Source: Malurus cyaneus samueli
Lineage: Eukaryota; Chordata; Aves; Passeriformes; Maluridae
Direction of reading: 5' to 3'
NCBI GenBank assembly: GCA_009741485.1
Contig: CM019228.1
Span: 12,139,615 to 12,203,614, forward strand
Length of the DNA: 64,000 nt
Each line of letters opens with the position of its first letter. Positions within the stretch are counted from its first letter, which is position 1. The translations under genes and the position numbers were made by a program. Of the stretch, positions 47,844-60,632 are shown one piece after another. The notes beneath the pieces were generated by a model. The model worked only from the letters and a program-made list of their open reading frames with translations. It searched no databases and was not told where the DNA came from.

Positions 47844-50800
47844 ATGCTGGGAGCTTTGGCTTTTCTTGGAATTGTGGCTGTTGCCATTTTTGTGAAGACA
47901 ATTCCACTCCAAATTCTTGCTCAGAAAGACCAAATGTGTGGCTCGCACAAGTAACAGAGCTCTCCTAGGATCATTCCTTCTGGGGCTGAGGACTTGTTTA
48001 CAGGCTCTCTGTGCTGTCTAGGACCTTTAAACCCTTTTTAGAGGGACAGTGATCCCTGAGTGACACAAAGCCTCCCTGGCATATTTACATCTGCCAGCCC
48101 AGGATGAGACTGTCCATGCTTTGATGCTCTGGATTTCAGTACCTGCTGAAATCCCCTGAACAAATGGTGCCATTAATTACGGGGCCTGGCTTTGATGAAT
48201 GGTTCTCAGGGGACAGCATTTCATTTTGTCTGGGGGAGCAGGAGGGATGGGATGGGGCATTTTGGAGTGTTCAGTGATGCAGGAGAGCTCCTGGGTGTTG
48301 CCTGATCAAGGGGAAGTTGCTTCCTCTCTCCAGAGTGCTGTAAAGTCAGTGTCGAGTCACTGTGGCATCTGGGTTATGTCACCTGCTGAGGGGGCTGCCC
48401 TTTACACATCAGACTGGCTCAGGCAAGAGCCAAGTCAGCCCTTTATCTGAAAAGCTTTCAGAATTTCTCCAAGGGTTACAAATAATTTTGTCCTAAATTG
48501 CTTCTGCCTTCCCTATCCCCAGGCCATTTTAACACCAGAGCAATGAATTTGGGGTTCAGATGAGGCCCATGAGATGGGGGAAGGCCATGGGGTGTTGCCA
48601 GGGAGAGCCCCAGGATCCTGCTATCCTATTTTCCCCATATCCCCTTGAAACTCCCAAAATGAAAGCTGTTTGTATGACAATGTTATAAGAAAAACTTGTT
48701 ACTGAAGTGGTAAAAGAAATATTTTTCCACAGCTTTGATTTAGTTTTTTATGTGGATCATTATTTGGGTGCTGGGAAGTCATGCTCTTGCCAAAAAATTG
48801 AATTAATTTTGGAGGCACCTGAATGTTTTGTTGTATACAGACAACACCACTTTTCATTTCAGTCTGATTGATTGCAGCCATCTCTGGTGGGTTTTCACAA
48901 AGGGTTTCTGGACAGGGGAATGCAGTGTTAAACACTTTCCTTTTGGGCCAAGAGGCTGCAGAACTGCTGGGTGACAGCTTTGGGAGCTGATGGGGTTGGT
49001 GGAAAACAAGATCACTCAAAAAGGAGAAGAGAAGGAAATTCAGAAGAGAGTGCCATCAAAAGTAAGGATAGCAGGAGAGTGTTCCCTCCTTTTAAAGCAC
49101 CCAAAAGGACAAAGACAAATGGGATGTGTGATGTTCCCCTGTGGTCAGGAGGAATCTCAGCAAAGACAGAGGGTGATTCCTTTAAACTGAGTTTGGTTTA
49201 TGCTGGGGATGTTCACATGATTCACTCATCCACATCCCAGTTCAGTGATTCACTTCAGGAGAAGCTGAATCATGCCTTGGAAATTTCTTACTGCTGACTG
49301 TAAAGGTTTCCTGATGGCACTGGCTCAGGTGAGGAGATCTGTGCTGCATCCATCTCCCAGGCTCAGAATTAGACACAAGAACACTCAGTTTTGTGCATGT
49401 GGTTAAACACTTGCATGTAGGGTGAAAATCTGGGTACCTGATACTCAGGTAACCCTAAAAACAAGGCATGGAGTGAAGAGGCAGAAGAAACCCCATGCAG
49501 GTCCTGAGAACATACTGTTTTATAATTAAGAATTTAAATTATTTTTTAAACTAAGAACAGAGTTCTTTTTGTAGGAAATTTCATTTTGCTTTATTGATCT
49601 TTCTCAATGAAATTGCACCAAAAAATTCCCTGCACAGCTCTCGTAAGGAGGTTTTGGAGACAGGAGGACTGGCAGAACACTTCAGGTAATGAGTCTGCAA
49701 TAAGTGAAAGGAAATGTGTTTTCACCTGAGTGGCTGAACAGATTGCAGAGGGCATTGCCAGGGGATCCAGTGGCCAAAGGCACCAAAATGTTGGCAGTAC
49801 ATTTGGGAGTGTAACTCCCAGGGTGTGGAGGGTGGCTCCAGGGATGGCAGGGATGGCAGGCTGGCCACCTGACAGAGGGAGACCTTGAGAAAATTAATCA
49901 ATGGAAGCCAGGGAGAGCAGGGAATGATCAGTCCTGGGAGGACCTGGGTGTTGTATCCTCCTTCACACGGTGGTTTTTGGTAGAGATCAGTGTGGAGCTG
50001 CAGTGATTTTTGGTGCAATGGCATTTCTGATGGTTGTTCTGAGGACTTTTCCTCATGGGACAGTCCTGGAAGGTGAGCTGGGTTTGGCCAGACTGCCCTG
50101 GAGCTCTGTGTGCACACACTGACCTGTGGGGCCTGTCTGGGATGTGGCTCTCTAGTGCTCAGACCCCATTCCTACACCCCTGTAGGATTTAGGAGATCCT
50201 ACCCTGGTGCCTGATTCCCCACAGGGCATGCCCCAAACCAGGCAATCCTCCCTATGGTAGTGCTTCCCAAAAATGCAGAGCAGGGGGTGAACTCCAGCCC
50301 TGTATTTTCCAAACAGACAATGGAACCAGGAATTAGAGACAAGGGTGAGCCCTCCTCCAGCCCCCCATCATCTGGGCATGCTCGTGCCACGTGTCCCTAC
50401 AAACAGCTGGCACATCTGGAACGGGTTCATGCGAGTCCATGGGGTTTGGATCCCTTTGCGTGGGAAATCCCTGATCCTGTGCTCATTCCCCCAGCAGGCA
50501 GCTCCTGCCTCCACATGACAGCACACAGACAGCTCCTCTGCACAGCTAATGGAGGAGGCTCTTCTGATTGGGATCCAAAACTGTTCTCACTGTAACATCT
50601 TCTGATGTTGAGCCCTCCAGATGGGGCGGGCTCTTCCCTCTAGCACACATCATGTACAAACCACTAAAAACCACTTATTCTGTTAATTCAAGGCAAAACC
50701 TGCTCCCATCCTCCCTGGTTTAGCACAGGATTAAATCCATTGATCCAGTTTCTGCCTCACCAGGCTGGAATCTTCCCAGCTGAGGATCTATTTCACACCT

Positions 50801-51582
50801 CCCAGCAGAAATACACCCACCTTAGGTGAGCACACACCTGCAGTCCAGCCTGAGCCCGGGATTTAAACCCATCCTGGCTGAAACTGGGCCTAAGGGTGGA
50901 TGAACCCTGGTGCTGAGGGGGCACACGAAGTGAAAAACACATTAAAAATAGGTAAGGCATAAACTTGGAGCCAGTGTTTGCTACATTTTTATGTGGTTAT
51001 GTGGCAGCTGTCTGACCTCCTCACCTAATTTGCAAATAATCTTGTCAGGACAAATTAGCCCATGCTGAGCCTGTGCTGTTGAGACTAGATGGTTATCAGG
51101 AGCTGCACTGGGGAGTTTTAAGGCAGTCCTGGTGTCTCTGCAGTGTGCTGGAGTCACTGTGGAGGTGACTGCAGTGCAGAGAGAAGCTTTTGTTTTAACC
51201 AGAGTGAATGTGCACAAACCTCTCTCCTACAGAAAGCTGGAATTAATGGTTTTCCGAGCTGGTTTCTTTCAGGCCATTTTCGCTACAGGTTGAAAATAAA
51301 GATGTAAACTCCATTTTAAAGTGCAGCTCTGAACACTCTGAATTGCTTAATTCATCTTAATAGAGGTGTTCACTCTGAATCTGAAAAGCTTTTAGTTGAG
51401 ATCGAGCCTGTGGTTTGATATTACAAATTGCTTGGTGGTAACATTGGTTTAAGACCCTGTTGTTGTGTCCTGGCCTCTCGTTCCTGCTGCTCTGCTGGCA
51501 CAGCCACTCCTGTGCTTGGGAACCGGGTGGGAGGAGCCATCCGGCTTGGAATGGGGGAAAAAAAAAAGGTTTCGTGTGTTTG
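47844..51582. other. Unique non-coding sequence
   Basis: About 3.7 kb with no recognised gene, RNA or repeat apart from a short double 'gggatggca' near 49842-49859. Confidence 0.5.
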
Positions 51583-51605
51583 GTTTTTTGTTTGTTTGTT
51601 TGTTT
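51583..51605 (+). repeat. GTTT microsatellite
   Basis: A short run of GTTT words after a T-rich lead. An A11-type run lies just upstream (about 51558-51567). Confidence 0.8.
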
Positions 51606-53019
51606 AAAGCAGGAAAGTTCCTCTGTCAGGTTCAGTGCCTGGTCACAGCGAGTTTTCCTGGCACAAATGAGTGGAAAGAGCACTTTGGCATGGAGAGGAA
51701 ATGAGCAGCGGAGGGTGAAAGGTGAGCAGCAATTACTGGTGCTGGGAATGCCCCAGCGTGCTTTAATATCAGCCCATGAGCTGCAGCTGATCTCAGCATG
51801 TGAAAAATGCTCAAATACCTCTCAAATTGCCAGGTTGAATCTTTGCTTTTAGGCGTCCTGGCAGACACTTCCCCTTTGTGTCCTTATCTCCCCGGCTCCA
51901 GCTGTCTTCAAAGGCTTCCCGGCTACTGTGTCCTGCGAGTTCAGAACCCTGCAGCCCACTGGGGTTGGAAATGTGTGAAGGAGCACAAGCATCGGGCTTG
52001 AATGACAGCGTAAGTATCAGTTGTCACTGCAAAGAATGTTTCCTCCATTTCCACAAGGAGTTCATTGAGAAAGAACCTGTTTTAATAGAAGTGAAAGCTG
52101 GGTTTCTACGGTGACTTTCTCAAATTTAGAAGATCTTGTCCTTTAAATCCAGTTTGCCATGGGACGTAAAGTTCATTTGCTATAGAGCACATCAAACCAG
52201 CTGAGTCCAGAGAAGAATATGGTGAGGTGTCTGAAAAACAAAACAAAAAAAAAATATTTGAAAAACAGACTTTTGAGGCAATAGAAAGTGAGAAATTAAT
52301 CTTATTGGAAGTTTGTCACCCCATTCCCAGAAACAGAGTTGTGTGATAAATAAATTCCCTGCAAAGACTGAAAAAATACCCAAGTGGCATACCCAAATGA
52401 TTTGGCTGAAGAGATATTTGGTTTGTTTAATGAATGATAATGGTTCTGATGAAATCTCCCTTTACAAATTTGAGTTGTACTTGACAGGAGAAAATTGGTA
52501 CCTCCAAAGCCTGTGAAAAAATGTGCATCTGCCTTCAATGCCCATCCACAGAGCACAACTCAAACAGTTCTCTTCAACATCCAACATAGAAGTGGAGAGG
52601 GATGCTTAGCAGAGTTTCTTTGGTTATAAATAGTAATGTGGATATAGATGATGGTGCAGTGACACAGCTGGAACTCTCAGCTCTCTCCTTGATTACCACA
52701 TCTCAGTAGTGGCTGGGAACCCCTTTTCCTTCTCCATCCTCTCCCTAACGTCCAACACCGTGAGAAAAAGCAGGAGATGGAGAGAGGAATGTCTGATTTG
52801 TTCCCAGTGCCACAGACAGAGGCAGCTCAGGGGAAGGAATCCTGCCCAGCAGAGGTTAACGTGACCCACATATAATTGTGTGAAAAGATGCCACTCTGCG
52901 CCTTTGTCAAAGAGGCTTCTCGTTACAGCCCCGGCTCCCCGGTCCCCAGCCCCTTCAGCAAGGCACAGTTTGCTTGCATTAAATCACCACTGCCCTCTTG
53001 CCAGCTGCTTAGAGTTTGC
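51606..53019. other. Unique non-coding sequence
   Basis: No gene or interspersed repeat recognised. An A-rich run lies near 52240-52253. Confidence 0.5.
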
Positions 53020-53340
53020 ACATTATACAGAGGAGATATCTGATATATATTTATATATTTTTAAAATGTGACAGATTGTCTCGGAACATATGTGGTGCTG
53101 CCTTGAAATGAGCTCCATGCCTGTGATGGCCGAGCCAGCGGCCCCTGTCTCTGTGCGTGTGTGTGTGGTTTGTGTTTTATTCCTTCTGCTGGAAATCTGA
53201 GAGCCTGGGACACTGGAGCTTTTCATGTTGCCTTTTCTCTGAAATATTCATGCCGAGTTGACGACCTTGATTCTTTGATACCTGCCATTTATTCCTGGGC
53301 CACTGCTGATAACTGCTGCTAAGTACATATGTCAGTGCCA
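53020..53340. promoter_or_regulatory. Candidate regulatory patch with E-boxes and a TCF-type word
   Basis: Two CATATG E-boxes (53087-53092 and 53326-53331) and one CTTTGAT TCF/LEF-type word (53273-53279) occur with an AT-rich start (about 53037-53065), a GT run (53153-53168) and retained CpGs. No repeat family fits. The call is motif-based only. Confidence 0.18.
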
Positions 53341-55839
53341 TGGTTGAGCGAGTGGGATGATAAGGAAAGGGAGGGCATCTCTGGGATTCATGTGCTGGAA
53401 GAAGATTCCTTTAGAAACTCCCAGGGCATTTTAGGAGCCGCCGTGCCATCTTATTCACCCCACTTGGGGTTTTTTTTCTGACTAAAGCCTGTTTTCTTTG
53501 CTTCTCCTCCAGCTTTTCCTTCTTACTTGGAAATCTGCTAGGCCGCTGCTGCTTTTCTCAGAGATGATTCTTGGCTCATTATCAAGTGAATTGCTAATGA
53601 ATTAGTAAGATTTTAAAAAGAGATGCGAGCATGGGGACACCCAAGGAATTCTTCTCCAGCCAGAAACAGATCCTCATTGGAGTGGACTCCAGGAAGTTGG
53701 ATGAGAGGATCGGGGTGTTTTGATACCCTTGAAGGCAAGGAAAGATGAGGGTAGAGCAGAGGAAGATAAGAAGAAGAGTAGGCAGCAGGTAAGCACAACT
53801 GTCACCTTGTACATGTGACATTTGAGTTGGCAAATCTCCTTGGTATTTGTGAAACCATTCTTTGGAAGGGCTGAAACCTGCCAGACACAAGGTTTTGAGG
53901 GTGGGGGATAAAATCAGTGACAAAAAGGGTTGCAGAAGTGATAAAACAATGAAATATATGGGGAGAGAGTTGCTGAGTGAAAATGAAGTCCAGTCTGAAC
54001 CAATGTTCACTGGCATTGCTGGATCAAGGGACGAACTGTTCATTTTGACTGTATGCTATTCCATGGGCTTTCAGAGACACGGTGCCAGGGCCTGGATTCA
54101 CCCACTTCATTCAATTGTTCAACTGAAAGATGGCATTGGGAGGCCCTGGGCCGGCTGACCTGCTGCAGGTTCTGCAGTGGTGATCTGGACAGTGAAAGCT
54201 GGTGCTTTCCTCACTGGGATACCTTAATTTGAGCAGGGGTTTGGGTGGAAATTGGGGAGATCAGATGGAGGCAGCTGGTCCCTGTCTGTTGGATGCTGAA
54301 GAAGGGACGGATGGGGGGGGGATGCATTGACAGGGTTTTCCTTCACCTCAACTGTGAAGTGAGGGAAGCCAGAGCAAGGGAGACAATGGAGCAGGACCTC
54401 TGCCACAGATGATCTTCTCACTATATTTCATACAAAAAATGGCAACACTGTCTCTCTCCTGGCCTACCACTCTCCCCTCTCAGAAGCCACAGCACATGGC
54501 TGTGCTGCAATGCACATTCTCCTGGAGAAAACTTCCCTTCCCTTCCCTGTGAGAAAATCAAGGGGAAAAGCAAGAGGACACAAGGGTGGAAGTAAAATTA
54601 ACAAGGCCTAAGGGGCTCCTGCATGTGCTTGTTGAACTGCAGCATCCTGGAGAGGCAGGAGATAAGGTGGCTTGGGGAATGCAGCCCAGTCCAGAGAGGC
54701 ATTTATTTAAGATTGATATCAAACCTTGGAATTGTGAGTGGGAGGATTTTTGAGGAAGGAACAGGATGTTGCCAGGAGGGAGGGAGGCTGGCTGGAGTGA
54801 TTTATTGTGAGGGTCAGTGGCAGGAAGTCACTGGAGATACGGGATGGACTAAAACGCAGGCCAAGGAACCCGTGTGCGGACACTGTTTTATATTCAGAGA
54901 TTCTGGCTCCTCAAAACAGGGCCAACAAAGTGACTGGGTGGTCCCATTTAGGGTCATCCTTGGTGGTCCTGCATGCGTGTGTTTTGGTCAGCTTCTCTGT
55001 CTGTGTGTGTCTCTGTGCGCAGTGACCCGTCCTGCTCTGGGGTCTGGTACAGAGGCTTCCACCACTAAAGAACATTTCACTGTATTTGGAAGAGGCATTT
55101 CGGACTTTTTTTAAGGCAAGCAGTCAGTTGGTGGTACACAGATGATTGTACACATGGGGATATGAAGCAGTCATGTTATCACAAGGCTTCCCTCCTCCCC
55201 ATAGGAAAATTCCCTGTGAGCAAAGAAGTGAAAAGACTGGCAAGTGCAGAGGAATCACAATCAGGAATGACCTCTGGGGCCACAAACAGAATTGGAGAGT
55301 TCAGCTGGCTGGAAAACTTTCCCTGCTTGTCAGACTGAGCTCTGCAACTCCTTGTCATTGCAGCAGGCCAGTTATCCCGAGCAGAGCTCCTGCAGGCATC
55401 ATAACCCTCGATACTGATGGTTGGAAAGAAATTACTGATCATTGAGCACAGCCACCTTCTGTCTAACCAACTTCTGAGTGTATTGTGCTCGCTTCTGGCC
55501 CACCCAGACCTGGACTCCTTGTGTGAGGAGCAGTTATCCTTCCTGAGCAGAGGGATGGTGTCAGAGAGCCCTCAAGTTGAACAGGAGCATGGAAGGATTG
55601 AGGCTCCCAGGGAAATTCAGCGTGGTGGAGAAGGCAGCAGCACCTTGGAGTCAATGGGAGCGTGGCCTTTGACTCCAGGTGACCTGAAATGACTTCTCAA
55701 AGCTCACACAGAAAAGCTTGGGGACAGGGCTAAGTTTTCTCTTCTTGGTAGGAGGGAGCAAGCAGACATTCTCCCACGTCCCTGCTCAGCCTCTCATCCC
55801 TGCAGCCTCGCTGTGTTGTGGTTTCCCCAGCACATTCCT
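53341..55839. other. Unique non-coding sequence
   Basis: About 2.5 kb with no recognised gene. A 163-codon frame at 54623-55114 and a 149-codon minus frame at 53594-54043 show no domain or signal that I trust. GTGTGT-type words occur at about 55003-55012. Confidence 0.5.
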
Positions 55840-56070
55840 CCCCGCTGCTGTGCCTTTGTTCCCTCCTGCAGCTCTCTGGGCTGTCCCCGCTGATAACGGC
55901 TCCGATTAGATCCACACAGGGGGTGCCATCGGAGCTTTTCATGCTCTCCTTTTATCTGATGGCCCCCAGCTCGTGGTCCTGTTGTCCCCGCACAGCTCGG
56001 TCTGCGGTGATGTTCGCTCTCCTGCTTACACTCAGTGAATGATTTATCATCTGTTATCAGTAGGACTCTG
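55840..56070. promoter_or_regulatory. Candidate regulatory patch with GATA and GATTA words
   Basis: Contains TGATAACG (about 55891), CCGATTAGATC (55902-55912), and TTATCATCTGTTATCAG (about 56044-56060), which has two reversed GATA-type cores. CpGs are kept between 55889 and 56014. No repeat recognised. Inference from words only. Confidence 0.18.
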
Positions 56071-57311
56071 TACACTGTCCAGGGACAATGTTTTCTTCCA
56101 TCTGCTTCCAAGCTGGTGGAACACCCTTCCATATGGTTTTCACATGTGGTTCTCCTCGTACCTCCTTTCTATTTTTTCCCTCTGGGTTCATCATTATGCA
56201 GTTTGTCTAACAAGTACACTGTGTTTCACTTTATAAATTAACCACACGCATGAATTAAAACTTCAGCAAATGCAGGTATTTCGTAAATGACAGAGCAAAC
56301 CTTCCCAGCTGGGTGAATCCATCTTCTGGGAGGAATATCCAGTCCCACCACACACTGGGAATTCATTGCTGCAGCGTTTCACACCAGTCCTCAGGCACAC
56401 ATCAGCCTGGGGTTGGTTCTGGAATTGGAACGTGGGGCTTTGCTTCAGTGCTGGGTTATGAAGGTGCTGCTTGCAGTTACCGGTTCGTTGTGTGGGCAGC
56501 ACAAAGACCACAGAAACACCTTTTTATGTAAATTGTCTTGAGTCACTGACTGTGATTCCCAAGGACTTCATGCTGGGCATTCCAAGAGACCAGCAGCTCT
56601 GTCTCACCAGACCCCTGGGTGATCCAACCTCCTCAGTCACCATCCTTTGCTGCTGCATTTGTTGCTCTTTGCCGATAATTTTTGCCGTGGCCTTTGTTGA
56701 TTTTGTGTCGTTAGACCTGGTAACACACTTTTATCTTATCTGCCTTTCTCTCTTCTTTGCTCTGGGTGCTGTTTGCCATTCCAGGATAAATACGGAGCCG
56801 CCAGCCCCTGGGGGCCAGTGCACTGTGTTCCTCCCCCCGGAGTGTGCAAATATTTGCAGCAGAGCAGCCTCTGAGCCCCGAGACGTGAGCAGCGACACGA
56901 GGAGGTGCAGCCCAGGGCAGGGGCAAGGCCAGAGGGTGTGAAACCAGCACACAGCTCTGGGGCGAGCACCTGCAGGGTTTGGGAAACTCTTCCCTGGTCT
57001 CCAGAGCAACAGGGAAACAGGGACTTGACTTCAGGGATGTGCTCATATGAGTCAGGGGCTGTTTCTTCAGAAAATCTTACTGCTGAAGTGACTGAGACCT
57101 TTGAGCTCTTTCTTCTGGCAGAGTTACATGGGATATCAATCCTCCTTCGTGCCCCCTTCAGCAGCAGAGGATCTCAGGATGGTGTTGGGTGTGTCTGTCC
57201 AGGAGAAACAAGCCACTGCTAGTGCAGCCCTCACACCAGGGAATGCAGGAAGCAGTCATTTTTTGAGCAGTTGAGGCCAATGTAAGCCGGTATTCTCACC
57301 AGAGAAAGATA
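56071..57311. other. Unique non-coding sequence
   Basis: No gene recognised. A 156-codon frame at 56471-56941 overlaps minus-strand frames of up to 111 codons and has no known domain, although it contains a hydrophobic middle stretch. Confidence 0.45.
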
Positions 57312-57432
57312 TTCCTTCCTTCCTTCCTTCCTTCCTTCCTTCCTTCCTTCCTTCCTTCCTTCCTTCCTTCCTTCCTTCTTCCTTCCTTCTTCCTTCCTTC
57401 CTTCCTTCCTTCCTTCCTTCCTTCCTTCCTTC
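57312..57432 (+). repeat. TTCC tetranucleotide microsatellite
   Basis: About 120 bp of TTCC/CCTT repeat, interrupted by two TTC triplets near 57379 and 57390. On the minus strand it translates as a meaningless Gly-Arg-Lys-Glu run. The length and purity suggest a polymorphic locus, and the polypurine/polypyrimidine strand could form triplex DNA. Confidence 0.97.
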
Positions 57433-59170
57433 TCCGCTTTCTTTTCTTTTGATAGCACAGGAATTCTACAGCTCCATGACAGTCCCCACAAATTTCAGAA
57501 AGGAGCTGTGGGTGGTGTTCCCTCAGATCTGTCCCCTAATTCCCTTTGTCATGGAAAGCCCCTCTGTGTCACTGTGGTGTCCCGTGTGGTGGTGACACCT
57601 TTCCTGGGGGTTCACAGGACTGGAGACCCTTTAAGGGCCCCTCCCCTCACTGACTCCCACCTCTCTCACCTCCCTCACCCTGGGTTTGGTGATTCACCAG
57701 GACAGTTTCTCTGTGTTGGTTTTGGGGGATTTGCTGTTTGCTCACGGTTGCCTTTTCCCGGTTTGAAGTTTGCCGCCCGCGGGGCCGCTGACCCCTCTGC
57801 AGCTGTGGGGTGATGGCCAGGGAGGTTATTCCGTGTCCATCAGGGCTCTTGGTCCACACTGGACCCATCCTGAGGGCATTGATTGATGGCCCCGTGCCAG
57901 CCAGGGCAGCTCCCCTCTGCACGGGCAGTGTTTGATGCCCATCTCAGACTGCTCAGGTCATCAAACAGCCAATTAAAACAATCAAGAGGGAGGAGTGGAA
58001 CAGAAGGCCTTAACTCTTTCCATCCCATCATAAACACCTTTGTGGGGCCATATTTTTCTGCCCAAACCAGAGCTGTGAGGGAGGTGAAAACAAAGACCCA
58101 TCTCTATAAAATTTATCTATGGGATCTCTTTAAAAATTGAGCAAGCAGAGATCAGGAAACAATTAACTGTCTGTGTAGCTGTCAGATATTCAGGGCCTGG
58201 AATGAGGATGGATCAATGGCCTTCATTTCCATTTCATAATTTATTTCTGGACAGCACATCATAAAGCAGCCCATGAAGTTCAGTACAAGGAGATGAATAT
58301 GTAATAACACAGCTCAAACTCCAACACTGCTTGGAAGAATTGAATTTGCTATCGTGGCTGTTGCTGCCTGAAGAGGAGAAAGACACTCCTGTCACAGGTG
58401 CTGGCAATAAATTTAGGAGTTATTTAGCATCAACTTCTGAATGATGGCATCAGAAGAAGTCTTCACTTGAGGGAGAAGTGCAAGAGCTGGGGTTTAAGAG
58501 CACCACTGGGATCAGGGCAGTAAAAGGGCTGATGTTCAGACCAGTGCAGGGTCAATCCCAGTTGTTTCAGTGCTAATTCAGGGCTCTGTTGTCAGATCAT
58601 GCAACTTTTCCTAAAGTGCTGGCAAAAATGTTCAAGAACCCAGATTTTTTGCCTGTTGAGCTTTAATCCACACTTACTCTGGAGTTTTAAGGTATCAGTT
58701 TTGTGGAAATGCTCACAAAATAAAGGGTTGAGGGTTGAGTCTAGAAAAGTTACTATTTGAACAACTCATTATATCCACACTCAATTCCTGGCCCAGACAC
58801 AGAAATTCAGGGTGGGATTGTCTTTGCTGTACTTCAGCCTATAAAAGGGGGAACAACTCATTTTTTTTCCCCCAAGAACACTAAAATCTATGCAACACAA
58901 TAATGCTAAAAACTATCTTGGTTTCTGAATAAGGGGAGACAAAAAGTCCCCTTCTCCCCTGCAAAAGATATTCTGTTATACTGGAGTTCAGCACACAGTC
59001 CTCACTCCTTCCTCCACCTGCTTGTACTTGTTCAATTTTTGCTTTAATATCGTCATCTAACTAATGCAAAGGCATTGAATCCATTTTCTGACTGTTGGGT
59101 AAATGATGGTTAAGTGTCAGGAGATTTATTTAATTGTCTAGCTATTAAAAAAAAAAAAGAAGGTAGAGGT
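57433..59170. other. Unique non-coding sequence
   Basis: No gene recognised. The part from 57740 to 58000 has a CpG-bearing segment ('tgccgcccgcggggccgctg') followed by ATTGATTGATGG and CCAATTAAAACAATC, so it might include a regulatory element. An A12 run lies at 59147-59158. Confidence 0.45.
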
Positions 59171-59460
59171 CTGCTGAGTGAAAGCTTTTATGCTTTTAAA
59201 TGAGGTATTGTTGTGATTAGAGTTTAAACAGCAATGATTTCCTCAAAAACGCATTGTCAATAATCAGTGGCTTGTTTGATTGTCCACATAACTGTACCCC
59301 CCTCACTGCCAAGAAACTCATCTGCCCCACCAATGATAAGAAGAGCTATTTTTTTCCATTAAGCGTGCAGCAGATCTAATGTTCAGGGCCAGGAACATCT
59401 TCATTAGGCAGTGCGGAAAGTGAACACGCTGTTCACAAAACAGCCTCCAGAATAATGGAC
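59171..59460. promoter_or_regulatory. Candidate non-coding regulatory patch
   Basis: An AT-rich patch with CAATAATCAG (about 59259), CCAATGATAAG (about 59330) and TCTAATG (about 59375), a few CpGs and no repeat signature. The call is weak and compositional. Confidence 0.15.
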
Positions 59461-60576
59461 TGGAGAGACTTCAGAGGTGAGGGATGGAGGCTGTGGGAGT
59501 GGGAAAGGGGCTTAAAGCTTCACAAACCACATTGAGAGAGGGTTTGAGTGGGATACGGGCAATTGATTCCCTTAAGTGTCCTGGAGGAGGCCGGTCTAGA
59601 GGTGGAGAAACTCCAGATGACTCACTGGGATCCTGCTCCCTCTCACTACAGCATCTCAGTGCTCATTTTATTCTTTTCTACGGCTTTTATTCTAAAAGGC
59701 AAGAACCCAAGGGGAATTCAGGTGGCATCACCCAAACCCCCAGCACCACCACGGTGGGTTCCTGGGAGGAGGTGATGACCTGCAGGGCGGGTGGCTGCTC
59801 CCTCCTCACTTCACCTGTGTGTCTCAGAGACTGACCTGGAAAATGCAAACAGGACAACTTTCTCTTGAGGCTTTTTTTTTTTTTTTCTGTGTGAAATCCG
59901 TTTCCCAAATGCCACTTCCCTGCTAGCCCTTTTCCCAAAATCTGTGCCAAGTGTGCAGCTCAGGAGGAGCTTCTGCCCAGAGCATTTGCTGCTTGGGCCA
60001 TGTGAAGGGGCCTGTGGAAAACAGCAAAGAGAGATGTTCTCTCCTGCCCTCCTCCACGTTTTCCTGAATTTCCCATTCACATTTAGGCACTCAGAGCTGC
60101 TGCTTCCAGGTGTCAGACCTGGGTGGGATTCAGGCTGACACTCGCCCGAGACTTGAGCAGGAATATTATTTCCCCATTTCTCAATGCCACCCCCTGCTTG
60201 GGGAACCCCAGGCAGGGCCAGCAAGGAGATCCTGGTTGTGTCCTGGCAGCAGAGCAGGGCTGAGCTCCTGACCCTCCTCCTGTCCCTCCTCCTGTCCCTC
60301 CTCTGTGCCCTCAGTGCCCTTCAGGCACGTCCTGCCCGCTCCTCCCGGCTGGACACCAATTGCTCCCTGCTGGATGGCTGTCAGGGAGGGGAAAGCCATC
60401 CATCCCACCCAGCAGGGAACACCTCTCACCAGCCAAAACAACGGGGCTGTGACAGCCTGGATGGATTTATGGTGTTCTGTGGGGCAGAAATGCTGCCAGA
60501 GCGTGGGGGGAGGATGCTGCTGGTGGCTCGAAGAGAAAGCAAGGAGAAGAACCAAAGAGCTGCCTGCAGGGAGCAG
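59461..60576. other. Unique non-coding sequence with T15 run and small tandem duplication
   Basis: A T15 run lies at 59872-59886. The word 'ctcctgtccctc' is repeated near 60277-60301. An imperfect hairpin (60365-60417) pairs CCCTGCTGGATGGCT with AGCCATCC and CAGCAGGG, with an 8-base bulge. No gene recognised. Confidence 0.5.
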
Positions 60577-60632
60577 GGGTGGGACTGGGTGCTTTAAGGT
60601 CCTTTAAACCCAATTTTTGGTGATTCTATGAT
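60577..60632 (+). mobile_element. CR1 3' tail, plus strand
   Basis: The words 'gtgggactgggtgctttaag', 'gtcctttaaacccaattttt' and 'ggtgattctatgata' match the last part of avian CR1. Only about 55 bp are recognisable. The body upstream is either absent or too decayed to see. Confidence 0.7.

Noticed and set aside
57231..57491. Minus-strand frame with Gly-Arg-Lys-Glu repeats
   Set aside because: It is a translation of the TTCC microsatellite.
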